This document shows, piece by piece, positions 47,857 to 59,679 of a stretch of DNA of 64,000 bases (within the stretch, counting starts at the first letter, position 1; each line of letters opens with the position of its first letter). Location: NCBI GenBank assembly GCA_963082715.1, contig OY720462.1, forward strand, positions 2,192,501 to 2,256,500, given 5' to 3'. The notes beneath the pieces are model-generated. The model searched no databases and was not told where the DNA came from. It saw only the letters and a list, made by a program, of their open reading frames with translations. The translations under genes and the position numbers were made by a program. The stretch is from Harpalus rubripes (taxonomy: Eukaryota > Arthropoda > Insecta > Coleoptera > Carabidae).

Positions 47857-48692
47857 TACAAGGTGTCTCACAACTCGCGCCCCAGACGAAACTGACACTT
47901 GCCGACGACAATAGGTTGCCAACAAATAGAAGAAAATAATTTGCGGCTGCTTGCATAACGGAATTACAAGACTTTTTAATCCACCAATCCCGGAAGGATA
48001 TCTTCAGGTGTGATGATATTATTACAAAATAAAACTGGTTGCTAGGTTTTAAAATTACTACTAGTGAGTTTGTAATTTTGACACTTTAGAGTTGACTTTT
48101 CACTGTCAACAAATTTAGGTTAGCGAAGGTGTCATCCGAAATCATCATTTATATCGTACAGTGCAACGTGTTGTAGCAGCTGTGTAAAATGTGTTAAACG
48201 AAAATATTATTGTCATTTGATCTGGCATAACTTGACCGATCTCATGCCTCCTTGCGATGGCTCTCAATCAATATCACTTTATGATCCACAAGATTTCTAT
48301 CCGGAAAACGTTCCGAATAGACTCGTGCTGCCTCTCTGGCATTACGTCCACGTTCTCCGAAAATTATAATCATTTCTAAGTAATCAGCGGCTGAATACAT
48401 GGTAAGAATTTGCCTTTTTTTATTCACCTTGTCAAATTTAATTTGACACTGACATTTTTCAAAAACTACAGTCGGCCACACATTTTAAAGAAGATTTGAT
48501 TTGTACAAAACCCTAGTAACGTAAAATTACGGCAAACACACGTTAAAGGTGTAGGTCTCTCATTGGTCAATTTTAAGACGTCTTTTCTCGAATATCATTT
48601 AAGCTAGATTTTTTTTTTCGAAATTACACATCCGAGTGCAGTCTCGTGTTTCCTTATTCGCTCTGGGGCGCGAGTTGTGAGACAGCCTGTAT
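47857..48692. mobile_element. TA-inserting TIR transposon derivative with DUF4817-like ORF
   Basis: Left terminus TACAAGGTGTCTCACAACTC and right terminus GAGTTGTGAGACAGCCTGTA are inverted (30 bp, two differences, through GCGCCCCAGA). It splits repeat F exactly at TA (compare 15440-15715), so the TA duplication is shown by a paralogous empty site. It encodes only an N-terminal domain; a DDE domain is absent. Confidence 0.85.
48242..48400 (-). CDS. DUF4817-like N-terminal helix-turn-helix fragment of a transposon protein
   Basis: ATG at 48400 has a TTACC context and opens a 52-codon frame: MYSAADYLEMIIIFGERGRN, AREAARVYSERFPDRN, then a diverged tail and stop. The pattern Y...YGE..GN...AAR.Y..R.P.R is, as I recall it, the DUF4817 domain found at the N-terminus of many insect transposon-derived proteins. 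It is inside the 47857 element. Truncated, probably not functional, though the frame is open. Confidence 0.6.
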   Translation of the reverse strand: MYSAADYLEMIIIFGERGRNAREAARVYSERFPDRNLVDHKVILIESHRKEA

Positions 48693-48879
48693 AAATAATA
48701 TCTTTTAAAATTTAATACTTAGAAGGCATATAAAAATGCTTGCAACAGCCCTAAGCTTTTGTGCGATATTTTAACCATCTATAATTATCTTAAGAATAAT
48801 GATTGGGACTTCAAATTTTGTCCACATATTTTCAGGTCATTCTAGTATATATTCCAATATTGAGTGGATTTTTTAAACC

Positions 48880-49565
48880 TTTTATTGGCTTGGATAAAAT
48901 AAAGTTTCAAAATGTGTCAAACCCAATGTTATTTAGGCACGGTCAAATATAAAAATTAAGTGGAATCATTGCCAGTACAATTTTATTTATTTATTTAGGG
49001 GACGGCCGGTCAAAATTCGACTTGTATAGATATATTATAAAGACATCAAGTTACAGATATTGACAAGTAGGTATCTAAAGGGTTAAATATATTTTGGGAG
49101 AAGATTATAGAAACTACAAGTCCTAAACCTTACTTAAACCAGGTTCAAATGTGATCTATGTATATATCCAAGAATAATACATCAACTTCGCCGTTCTATT
49201 CTTCTCAGAAATAGTATCAACACGCCGATAATACGTGGAAATATATGTTGAACTTGCATGTATGTATAGATTACACATACTTACATATATACATATAGAC
49301 AAATACAGCGCACCCATGTTGTCAGAAGCAGGATGTATACGGATAGTACTACGAATACAAGACAAACTCTAAGCGTTGCTAAGCAACGGCTAGACGCTTG
49401 GCGTCGATTCAATTTGTTCTCATCGCGCGTTTATCGGCTGAGTACCGACGCTGGTACAGCGATGGACTTGCCCGCAAGCCCAAAGGGAAAAACAATTATT
49501 CAAAAAGTAAAACCAAACTGTCAATATATATCGATTACAATTTAATGAGTTTCACGTTGTTGAAG
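48880..49565. other. Sequence with no recognised gene
   Basis: Some GC-richer patches around 49330-49490. The overlapping ORFs have no recognisable domain. No gene called. Confidence 0.4.
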
Positions 49566-49567
49566 AA

Positions 49568-49702
49568 AAGTGATCTCTGTGGTGCACTTTCCACGCCAAC
49601 AATGAGTGCCCGCACGGTACAAATATGTCGTTATCATTGCCGAAATCTGTGGACAAAGCAAATTAGTACACCTAGCCGTGATGATATATTTATTTTTATT
49701 TT
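49568..49702 (+). mobile_element. SINE-1 copy, truncated
   Basis: CTGTGGTGCACTTTCCACGCC, CAATGAGTGCCCGCACGGTA, ATTGCCGAAATCTGTGGACA and AGCCGTGATGATATATTTAT. It lacks the head and the GTGAGGTGACGCC segment. Confidence 0.75.
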
Positions 49703-49790
49703 TCTTTGCTTTAATCGAAAGAATAAGAAAAAATATTGTACCCCCATTTTTTATTTTTTTCGTATTATTCTTTATTCTTGAGAAAATTGA

Positions 49791-50058
49791 TGGGGTCTCG
49801 TGGCCGCGTGCCTGGGTGTCAGGTCGCGAATCTGGGGAACCGGGTTCGATCCCGACCGACGCCAATTATTTCCAATTTTAAATGGCACAAAATTGACCCC
49901 TGTGGTGCACTCTCCACGCCAGCAATTAGTGCCCGTGAGGTGACGCCTGGTAAGCGCCCGCACGGTGCAAATATTTCATCATTACCGATATCTGTGTACA
50001 AAGCAGATTGGCATACCCAGCAATGGGTAACAAGCCGTGATGATATATTTATTTTTTT
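49791..50058 (+). mobile_element. SINE-1, full-length reference copy
   Basis: tRNA-like head GGGGTCTCGTGGCCGCGTGC to CGACCGACGCC (49792-49862) with A-box-like TGGCCGCGTGCCTGG and B box GGTTCGATCCC (49843-49853). The body follows (TGGCACAAAATTGACCCCTG, GTGCACTCTCCACGCCAGC, GTGACGCCTGGTAAGCGCCC, CCGATATCTGTGTACAAAGC, CAATGGGTAACAAGCCGTG), and a TTTATTTTTTTA tail. Probably transcribed by pol III and mobilised by an unidentified LINE. About ten other pieces of this family lie in the window. Confidence 0.9.
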
Positions 50059-50069
50059 ATTTTATCTAT

Positions 50070-50769
50070 GAGAAAATTGTCTTTGAAATTATAATGTTTG
50101 AATTGCCGCTTCCCCTTTCGACTGATGACATTCGAAAGGACGTAACCAATGAGGGTGTGGCTTACATTTGCCTTCGGCGGAATTTAAACGAGTGACAGTA
50201 ATGACAGCTGTCAACTACTACTGATTTTTGTATTTGGCAATAATCAAACTTGGTTGTAAAAAGTGTTTTGTGCAGTGTGCCCAAATAGAATTGATAATAG
50301 GGAAAAATATTTCTAGTAGTGCCTCAAAACGAAAAAAGAATGAAATGGTTTTGATATAAATATAAATATTTTTATAATTAAATAAGAACTATATTGAATA
50401 CATTTAATTTATTTGCTCAGGCTACGGTTTCTTATACTGGCTAATCTTTGCACTACTGGAGCATAAGAGAGATTGATAAACCCAGGATAAAACATTACTA
50501 GACGGTATTTCTTAAGACCACTACTGACGATAATGTCAATCTATTCCAAACAACGTGTTGCTGGATTATGCACGATATAAATTCAAAAGTCAAAATAGAA
50601 AATAAAGTGTGTATGTGTGTGTGTCATAAAGTGTCAGATGTCAACTAAAATGGAAAAAAGAGAGAACGGTGAAAAAATTACTAAGAAATAGACAAAGCAA
50701 ACATGTTGGAGATAAATCACGCTGCTCTATAAGTCAGACCTTATGTCACACAGCAATCTTTCCAGTTTT
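50070..50769. other. Non-repetitive sequence, possible regulatory or 5' UTR
   Basis: 50085-50300 is GC-richer, with ACCAATGAGG, GGAATTTAAACG and AGTGACAGTAATGACAGCTG. A short ATG frame (MEKRENGEKITKK) begins near 50650. No convincing exon. Confidence 0.35.
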
Positions 50770-50825
50770 GTCATTGGCTAATGTCTTTCTGACGTCACAG
50801 GCAGTGTAATTTGGCGCCAATTCAA
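50770..50825. promoter_or_regulatory. Clustered promoter motifs: CCAAT, CRE-like, E2F-like
   Basis: Within 55 bp: TCATTGGCTA (reverse CCAAT), CTGACGTCAC (CRE) and the palindrome TTGGCGCCAA (E2F/DP-type TTTGGCGC). A related GGTGGCGCCAAAA lies at 51169. No exon downstream is identified, so function is inferred. Confidence 0.35.
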
Positions 50826-52136
50826 AAAGTATATTTTTAAACTGCTACTGTGCTTAATATATACATCAGAAATTTGAACAGAAAATCATATTTAATAATA
50901 TTGTAAAACGTACTTATTCGAATTTCAGAAGAAAAAAGATATGTTATTTTTTGCAACACCTCATTGTATATTTCTCTCTTTGTCTTACTTATAAGTTTCC
51001 TTCATTCTGTCTTTGATACGTATGTTTAATAGCATCATTTTTGTCTTACTAACACAGTTAAAGAAAGACAGTTATACAAAATTTGATTATAACTTTGGAA
51101 GCAATGGCAACATACCCGTTCACTTCTTAGGATCAGTTACGGTCACTTGCGGTATGCTATGGTCAGTGGTGGCGCCAAAAATCAATGGTTCACTTGTTGA
51201 CACCGTGCTTGGAGGTTATGTATATTCTGCGACATTTAATATTGTCAAACATAGTGCCTGACAATTAAAATGCATTAACGGAGAAAGATAGTTTTTTCCA
51301 TATTTGTCCAAAAAAGAGTAAACGAAAATAATTTCACTCTGTTTGACATAAGACCACGACTCCGACTGTTTTGACTTTTGACATTTCAAAAAGATACATG
51401 ATAAAAAGAGATAGAAATAGTGAACAGAGAGCTGACCCGACTCGCAAACTCGTTCAGCTGTGAGCACTGATCCAAGCATACCGGGTATGTTGTTCCTAGC
51501 GCCCGAATGTGTGAACGCAACATACCGCAAGTGAACGGTTGTCGCCCGAAATCGCCTATAAAAATGTCACTAGATGTCATATGTCATGTACACTGACACT
51601 AGTCTGAAATTACGTTGTTTAAACATGCCTCCAATTTCAGCCAATCAGAGAGTTCAAAACTATGTCCTATTCTCTACATACAATACTGAATTGGTAAGGT
51701 GGAACTTGGGACAGAGTATACACTAGGTTTACAGTCATAATCAAGATAAAAATTATTATTAATGTATCTGAAAAAGTATTTAATACAGTCCTGTGTAAAA
51801 ATTCATCTTTGTTTTTCTACTTTCACCTATCGCAAACCAAAAAAATGTTGCCAATAAATTATTATAAAACGCCAAATTCTTTCTGTAAATCTGTGTGTTT
51901 TTGATAATGAATGAGAAACGTAAACAATTATTTGTTTGTTCATTTCTTTGTTTGTTTTGACAATTAGCCAGATGCAAATGGCGACCTTGTCCAATGTATG
52001 TTAGTGTGTATGTACACGGAAATTTAAGCAGCATAGAAGAAAAGTTTGAAGGACGAAACAAGTTGATGTAATTTTCTGATTGGAAAAAATGACATAAAAA
52101 GAGAAATTTCTGGAAGATAAGGAAAAGAAATAACAA
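50826..52136. other. Sequence with short inverted matches, nothing identified
   Basis: CAACATACCCG (51109) and CGGGTATGTTG (51481) are inverted, as are TCACTTGCGGTATG (51143) and CATACCGCAAGTGA (51521). The order is not nested, so they do not form one hairpin. No gene recognised. Confidence 0.4.
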
Positions 52137-52235
52137 TATTACCCATTTCTGAGTGTGCCAATCAGCTTTTACTTGCAGATAGCAATGATAAACTGTATAT
52201 GTAATATATCTTATAAATCTGTTGTGGAGAGAGCA
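52137..52235 (-). mobile_element. SINE-1 fragment, degenerate
   Basis: ATTACCCATTTCTGAGTGTG, CCAATCAGCTTTTACTTGCA and TGTGGAGAGAGCACC match the SINE-1 3' half. Confidence 0.55.
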
Positions 52236-52316
52236 CCAGATATATTACACGGCCCTATCCTTGTTTTCTGGAAACATTTCCAAAGATCTTACGAAGATGG
52301 TTACGTGACATTCACA

Positions 52317-53320
52317 TAGTGATACACAACGAGGCGAGAGTACTCTCGCATCTCGTCTCGTCTCGTTGCATTATGCGAGACTAGAACGAGAGCAAGATTG
52401 CAATTTAAAATTCGAGGCGAGATCGATATAATAACTGCGAGAAGCGAGAAATCTCGCGAAATTCTCGCGAGAGTCTCGCGAGAGTCTCGCAATAAAAAGT
52501 ATTTGTAACTTTATAGCTTTGATTCATAAATTCAATGAAAAATGCACCGTACAGGGAGTGGAGTCAACGGTAATTCGTGCATAGAACACGTGAATGTGAA
52601 AATTATATGAATTGACTATATTTTTTTGAGTCTATCTAGAGTCGAATGATATCGGTCGCAGAGCGAGGAAATGCGAAATAAAGACTAAATCGGTTTTGCA
52701 TCTAATAGAACTAGTTTTTCTCCAACATTTCGGCCCCTAATTCATCCCAGTTAAAACTACGGTTAATAAAATTCTTGTCGTCTCTGAAAAGTAAAGGATA
52801 TTATATTAAGCATCGATAGGAACCAACACGGAGTGAAGCGGAGTGATAGGTTGCCAGCGGGTTCCCTGTGTAGCGCTTTTTTATGAGTAAATCTTACTTA
52901 AATAGTGGCATATAGTTAATGATAAAGTGTAGAAACTTTTAGTTACAAAAAATATTTTTTTAAATGTTTAATTAGTTTTACTGATGACAGAATGTATTAA
53001 CAGATGTTCGTATTGAAATAATTTGGTGACTAGAATTTAGTGTTTCGTCTTTATTATAGTTATACGACTGTAAATACACGGAAGACGGAACGATTAATGC
53101 GAACTTGTCTTCTGTAGCTGTAGGTCAACTGATACGTAAATACCGAGGTAAATACGTAGTGCGCAAGCGCTTATTTTTACAGCGAGACTCTCGCGCGAGA
53201 ACGAGGCGAGATCCAAAAAAATATGCGTGAACGAGAGCGAGATCGAGATTGCAAATCCGAAAACGAGACGAGATCGATATTTTATATATCTCGTCTCGTC
53301 TCGCTTCGCGTGCTTCACTA
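52317..53320. mobile_element. hAT non-autonomous element with TCTCGCGAGA-rich ends
   Basis: Perfect 8-bp duplication CATTCACA (52309-52316, 53321-53328). Termini TAGTGATACACAACGAGGCG and CGCTTCGCGTGCTTCACTA are inverted, consistent with hAT TAGNG-type ends. Both subterminal regions are packed with CTCG/CGAG words (TCTCGTCTCGTCTCG, GAGGCGAGATC, GAACGAGAGCGAGATCGAGA). Two TCTCGCGAGA palindromes lie at about 52464-52485. The AT-rich centre has no transposase. Confidence 0.88.
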
Positions 53321-53329
53321 CATTCACAT

Positions 53330-53850
53330 ATAAAGCCTACTTTTGTACATGTAAACAATGGAATAATATCCTGCAACCGGTAAAATATTTTAAAGGCACC
53401 CCTGTTTTGATATTCAGTTACCCTAGTCGGCCATCTATTTTCAGCCAGACATAGTAATGTATTTCTGTGCTTTCCTAGTCCAGTATTTAAATGAGTTCAT
53501 GCAAACATTTTATACCTGAACATTTCGTACAATTCTATTCTTCTCTAGGGTTTCAAAAGAAACTAAATCCCGGAATGTATCTTTAATATAAGGATTTGGC
53601 TGTTTTTATATGATAATAGTAAAATTAAATTAATTTAAAAATATTAATTGTGTGGTCAAAAATGATCATTTTCTCCTTAAATTAATGTTGAAAATGGTAT
53701 AAAAATGGCCAAAAACGACCACTATAACATTATATTTAAAAATTGTAAAATCAAAATTTGATCGCAATTTATTGATTCCACTACTTCAACAATGCAGCTT
53801 TCGCCGTTTAGCCGCGTTTCAAACCAGCCGATAAAACAGCTCGTATCACA
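53330..53850. other. Sequence containing dispersed repeat G, copy 2
   Basis: 53340-53580 includes GCACCCCTGTTTTGATATTC, TTCTATTCTTCTCTAGGGTT and TTTCAAAAGAAACTAAATCC, shared (inverted) with 58320-58540 and in part with 42390-42570. The remainder is AT-rich with no gene. Confidence 0.6.
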
Positions 53851-53855
53851 CTCTA

Positions 53856-53870
53856 CCACTAGATGGCAGC
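53856..53870 (+). promoter_or_regulatory. CTCF-like binding motif
   Basis: CCACTAGATGGCAGC fits the CTCF core (CCASYAGRKGGC). The surroundings (53790-53950) are GC-richer, with GCCGTTTAGCCGCG and CCCGCTGTTTTTC. A single motif match by eye; occupancy is unknown. Confidence 0.4.
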
Positions 53871-54235
53871 ACCAATACTAAAAATTCAAATGACCTCCCT
53901 ATAGTTCCCGCTGTTTTTCAAACCGCATAAGTTGTTTTGTTTTGTTTGCAATCTATTGTTTTATTTTATCATTTGTTTGTCACTGATGACCAGATCCTAG
54001 ATTGTGTTTTGTTATTGTTTGTGGAAATATAATAAACTTTTTTGTTTCCCGGAGTATCCGGTGGTATTGCGATTGTTTCGCGGTTTTGTTTTTCAAAATG
54101 GATGACAGTTTTTGTTTGTCGGTGTTTTCATAGATAAATTGTTTTTGGGAATTTTGCAGTTTAAATTTATAGATAAGCAATACGCAATGTGGCTTTTGAA
54201 TTTAATTTTAAAGGAATACTAAAATTTAATATTTC

Positions 54236-54296
54236 GATTTTTAAATGGCACAAAATTGACCTCTGTGGTGCACTCTCCACGCCAGCAATGCAAGGT
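54236..54296 (+). mobile_element. SINE-1 body fragment
   Basis: TTTTAAATGGCACAAAATTG, ACCTCTGTGGTGCACTCTCC and ACGCCAGCAATG match SINE-1 exactly or nearly so, then diverge. Confidence 0.75.
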
Positions 54297-54318
54297 TGTT
54301 AGGTTTTACTGTACTCCC

Positions 54319-54370
54319 CAGTGGCGTAACTAAAAGTTTGGGGGTCCGCCCGCAAAAAAATGTTGGGCCC
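54319..54370. mobile_element. hAT-like left terminus, partner not found
   Basis: CAGTGGCGTAACTAAAAG followed by GGGGGTCCGCCCGC is the usual start of a hAT-type element. A possible right border (GGGGCCCCTTAGCC, 54858-54871) is not clearly inverted. Confidence 0.4.
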
Positions 54371-54946
54371 GTTTTAATTGTAGCGTTTATCATGACGAAC
54401 TACATGCCACAAGAACTTGTGGAAATTGTGACTAGGCACACTTTCATCTGAGTTGACATGTTAAGAAGCAAAATAACCAATATGGGAGGCTTGAAAATCC
54501 AAGATTAGGCTTTTTTTTTGAAAATTGGTGAAGTTAAATGGAATTAATTCACACATTCTTGGTATCCCAAATGAAGAACTTGGACAAAATATGATATTAG
54601 CAAGATGGATCAGTATCATACAGTTTAAAAAGTAGCAATTTTGCATAAATCATTCTCGTATCGTTATTTAATCCCAAGTTTTAGTAATACACATTGGCCG
54701 CCAGGTGACCTGATTTGACAGCCCCAGACTTCTTTTTATGGGGTTATTTTAAAGGAAAACTCTAGATAAGTTGCAGGAAAATATTTGCTAAGAAATCGAA
54801 ATTCTACCGGCCGAAATGTGATAGAAACTAAAGAGCTTGATTTTGCATAGCGGATAAGGGGCCCCTTAGCCAATATTATTTTTGGAAATTGACATTCAAA
54901 AAAATAAAGGACTAAATAAATTTGTATGTTGCTACAAAAAAAAAAA

Positions 54947-55501
54947 TCTGATGTGGCCAGCACTCTACCTTCCGTCAGTTCTATGTATTTTGTATAAATG
55001 TCAAAAGATTCTATTTCTTGTACATTACCTTAAGGCAGTTGTATGTATTTTATACAAATTCTAGCAAAAGATCCTATTTCTTCAGTAAAATTATAATACA
55101 AACATACTGTCAACTGCACTTGACACTGACACCTTTCAATCAGAATTTTCTTAATATAGCAGCTGTTTCCAGAGTTATAGCATAGCAGGCTATTATATGA
55201 TATTTAATTTCTTTATAATTTTTTAACTCTACATCCATTTAATATAAAGTATAAAATGCATTCAAATCATATAGAGAATTAAATACTCTTTAATATTTAT
55301 AATAACATTAAATGTGAAAAAATGATATTTCACATCGTTTTTTCAAGAAAAACTGTTAAAATCTTCAAATGAGGGTACTTCCGGTTGACCAATTATAACC
55401 AAAATCTAATCAGCTCTTCATATGGATGCAACGAAGAGGAATACGAAAAAATTATAATTTTTGGTATTGTAGTATTAGAGTTATCGTAGACGAAAATTTT
55501 G

Positions 55502-55594
<93 letters not shown>
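54947..55594 (+). mobile_element. B-family element B6, cut off by FB5
   Basis: Starts TCTGATGTGGCCAGCAC, with TACCTTCCGTCAGTTCT, leader units, GACACCTTTCAATCAGAATT, GGTACTTCCGGTTGACC and GTTATCGTAGACGAAAATTT. A CA array (55503-55540) turns into TA (55541-55594). The 3' part is missing beyond the foldback. Confidence 0.8.
55503..55594. repeat. Compound (CA)n(TA)n microsatellite
   Basis: CA then TA array, left flank of FB5. Confidence 0.95.
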
Positions 55595-56254
<660 letters not shown>

Positions 56255-56268
56255 TCATGCACACACAA

Positions 56269-56563
56269 GACTGTTATGGGCTTCAAGTAAACAGTCACTT
56301 CCGGTTATCCAATTTTACCCAAAATCTAATCAACTTGTTATATGAATGCAGAAAGCTTAAATACGGAAAATAGATATATTTGGAAGTTTGTTATAAGAGT
56401 TATCGTGGACGAAAAAATCGTCACACACACAGACAAAATTGTAAAAATAGTAAAAACGTGTTGTGGGGACCCTAATTCGTGCTTATTTACTGAAAACTCA
56501 CCATCGAATTTTTGGCACGATTACATTACCTCCCTTACCTACGGTATGTCGGGAGGTAATAAT
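56269..56563 (+). mobile_element. D-family 3' fragment D2
   Basis: ACTGTTATGGGCTTCAAGTA, CTTCCGGTTATCCAATTTTA, AATACGGAAAATAGATATAT and GGGACCCTAATTCGTGCTTA match D1. It ends in the hairpin TACCTCCC...GGGAGGTA with loop difference TATGTC versus TATGAC. Confidence 0.78.
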
Positions 56564-56589
56564 AACTAATCAAATATAACAAATTGATC

Positions 56590-56880
56590 ATTTATAATAA
56601 CAAACATTTTTATTCACCATTCTCTCACTTCTGAGTGTGGCTTACACATTCCCCTGTCCTCTCTGCTTCGTCCTCCTGGTTTCTCTTCCTCTTGCCTCTC
56701 CGCCGACCTCGTCCTCTGAGTCAAACAACCAGCTATAGAGAAGAGATTGAACGTAGCACGTTGTTGAATTTCGTGAGTGCAATAGTGCATGTGCATTCGG
56801 TTCGCTGTCGGTGCATTTACGATTAGTGATGTGAAATGTGACAAACAAGGATAACGAATAGAAAAAGGGAATGTAGGTTT
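56590..56880. other. CT-rich, GC-richer segment, possible 5' UTR or promoter
   Basis: CCTCTTGCCTCTCCGCCGACC and TTCGGTTCGCTGTCGGTGC stand out from the AT-rich background. Overlapping ORFs on both strands show no domain. No initiator or donor pair is convincing. Confidence 0.25.
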
Positions 56881-57088
56881 GAGAGAATAAGATAGAGTAG
56901 ATTTTAAGATAGAAGATGATGATGGTTTGGATTTGTTCAGAACAAGAAAGATATGTAAATTTTAGGTGGTTTGTTTATATATGTGTATGTAAGATATACT
57001 ATATATTCATTACGTACATATGTAGATACAAACATACATACATACATCTATTCATATTTAAATTATATAGGTACAAGTATTTTGTTGA

Positions 57089-57915
57089 TTTTTACCTCTC
57101 GCTAAGAGAGGTATTGAATTCATGCTAAAAATCGCATATCCAGATTTAAGTGAATAAGCACGTTTTAAGGTCCCTAGAATCCGATTATAACATTTCTACA
57201 ATGATGTCCGTGTGTGCGTGTGTGTGAATGTGTGTGTGAATGTTGGATCCACGATTTTTCAAATAAGACTCAAGATATTTTTAACTAAGGATTCCTCAAT
57301 CTAACAATAATGGGAAGAGTTGATTAAGTTTTGGTAACAATTGGACAACCGGAAGTAGTAGTTACAAGAAAGAAATCATCTAAATATTATTTATCGAAAA
57401 TTTATGTAAATACTTATATTAAAAAACGTTAAATTCTTTATTCGATAAATAAAAATTTATTATTATATCTTCTATGGATTTAGAGATAAAGAAATGCATA
57501 TAAAATAATTTATTGTAAAAATTCTCAGATCAAAGTACTTCATGGCAAGAAATTCAAATGTTTGTAATTGACACATAAATGTCACTGTCAAAAAAATTTG
57601 TATGCCACTGTTAAAAATACTTGTACATCATTATGAAAATAAAAAAAAGTCAACGCAAAAGAATATACGTAAAAAAGAATATAAAAGGAATTTGCGAAAA
57701 AATGACGAATATAAAGAAAAAGAAAAGGAAACTAGAAAAAGAAAATTTCTGGATATTGATTATAAAGAAAATGTATGTATTGTACATAATTTATATTAAA
57801 ATATCCCATAGATTTTGCAAATATATGTGAGAATTATTTTGTAGTGAGACATGAATATATGTATTTGTATTTAAAAATATTTTTTTGTTTTATTCGTACA
57901 ACCAGGTAAAATAGT
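57089..57915 (-). mobile_element. C-family element C3, 5' end truncated
   Basis: Collinear with C1: hairpin TACCTCTC...GAGAGGTA (57093-57113), TGGATATGCGATTTTTAGC on the minus strand, CTAGGGACCTTAAAACGTG, an imperfect TG stretch, CTTCCGGTTGTCC and GACAGTGACATTTATG. It fades at CCAGGTAAAATAG, before the TCTAATG terminus. Confidence 0.75.
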
Positions 57916-58908
57916 AAAATAGTTTTAACTATTTTATGGACCATAGGAAATACAATTATACTATTAATTTTAGAACATAATTGTTCAGAATTAAAAACTG
58001 CATCAAATTTATTGATATAATAGTTTCTTGTCTTGAGATAAACGTACAATTCAAATAATCGTATTAATTGTTAATACATATTATTCCACTGAGATTTTTC
58101 TGCGATGGTAAATCTATCCATGATTACTGATAAATAATTTAATGAAATCAATAAGTATTAAAACTTTATGACAGATGTCATCTACCTAACTCAAGCAATA
58201 CGACTGTAAATAGCTAAAAATTATAACTTTTATTTTGCCTCTCTTTCGTGAACGAAACGTATGAAAACAATAATTTTAAAATTAGTAGATGCAATTTTCA
58301 GAGGAAGCGCTAGTCCTATATGGTATGACTAGCGAATGAAAGTTGACGTTTAAGTTATTTAATACATGTGGTTTCTTTTCAAAACCTAGAGAAGAATAGA
58401 ACTGTATGAAATATTAAGGTATGAGGATTTTTGCATGAATCCATTTAAATACTGGACTACGAAATCATAGGAATACATTACTATGCATAAAATAGATGGG
58501 CGACTACCTGAATAACAAAACAGGGGTGCATTTAAAATATTTTTTTGTTTATTTTGATTATAACAAAATATTTTGACCTTTAAACTATTTAGTTTGCAAT
58601 TCTATGAAATAGGATTGTTTTTAATTTCCTCTAATAGAAATTCCGAGTCGAGGGTTGTTTTCATTTGATACAAACGAATTAGAATTTGCGGTATTAAGTT
58701 TTTTAAATACATCCCTGAATTTCGTGGCTAAGGCAATTTTTATTGCCTCCTACTACTCCATTGGTATTGAGAACAATTCTAATCTTCACTAACGGAATAC
58801 ATAAGGGTCAGTTTCGTTTCAAATCAAATATAGGGAAAAGTTTTCAAAAGTAACCACATATATAACTATACTATACTAAAATATGAAGCGAAACACAATA
58901 TTAAAAAA
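57916..58908. other. AT-rich sequence with dispersed repeat G, copy 3 (inverted)
   Basis: 58320-58540 carries GGTTTCTTTTCAAAACCTAG, AGAAGAATAGAACTGTA and AACAGGGGTGCATTTAAAAT, the reverse complement of 53380-53580. No gene found. Confidence 0.6.
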
Positions 58909-59677
<769 letters not shown>

Positions 59678-59679
59678 AT

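Noticed and set aside
49792..49862. tRNA gene
   Set aside because: The head of SINE-1 has A and B boxes but no proper acceptor or anticodon stems, and it is fused to a SINE body.
49542..50071. ORFs over SINE-1 copies here and at 37009-37325 and 38521-38766
   Set aside because: Shared protein-like strings (GSNPVPQI, ATRPHQ) arise from the SINE sequence itself.
51013..51530. Hairpin built from two inverted 11-14-bp pairs
   Set aside because: The pairs cross rather than nest, so they do not form a simple stem.
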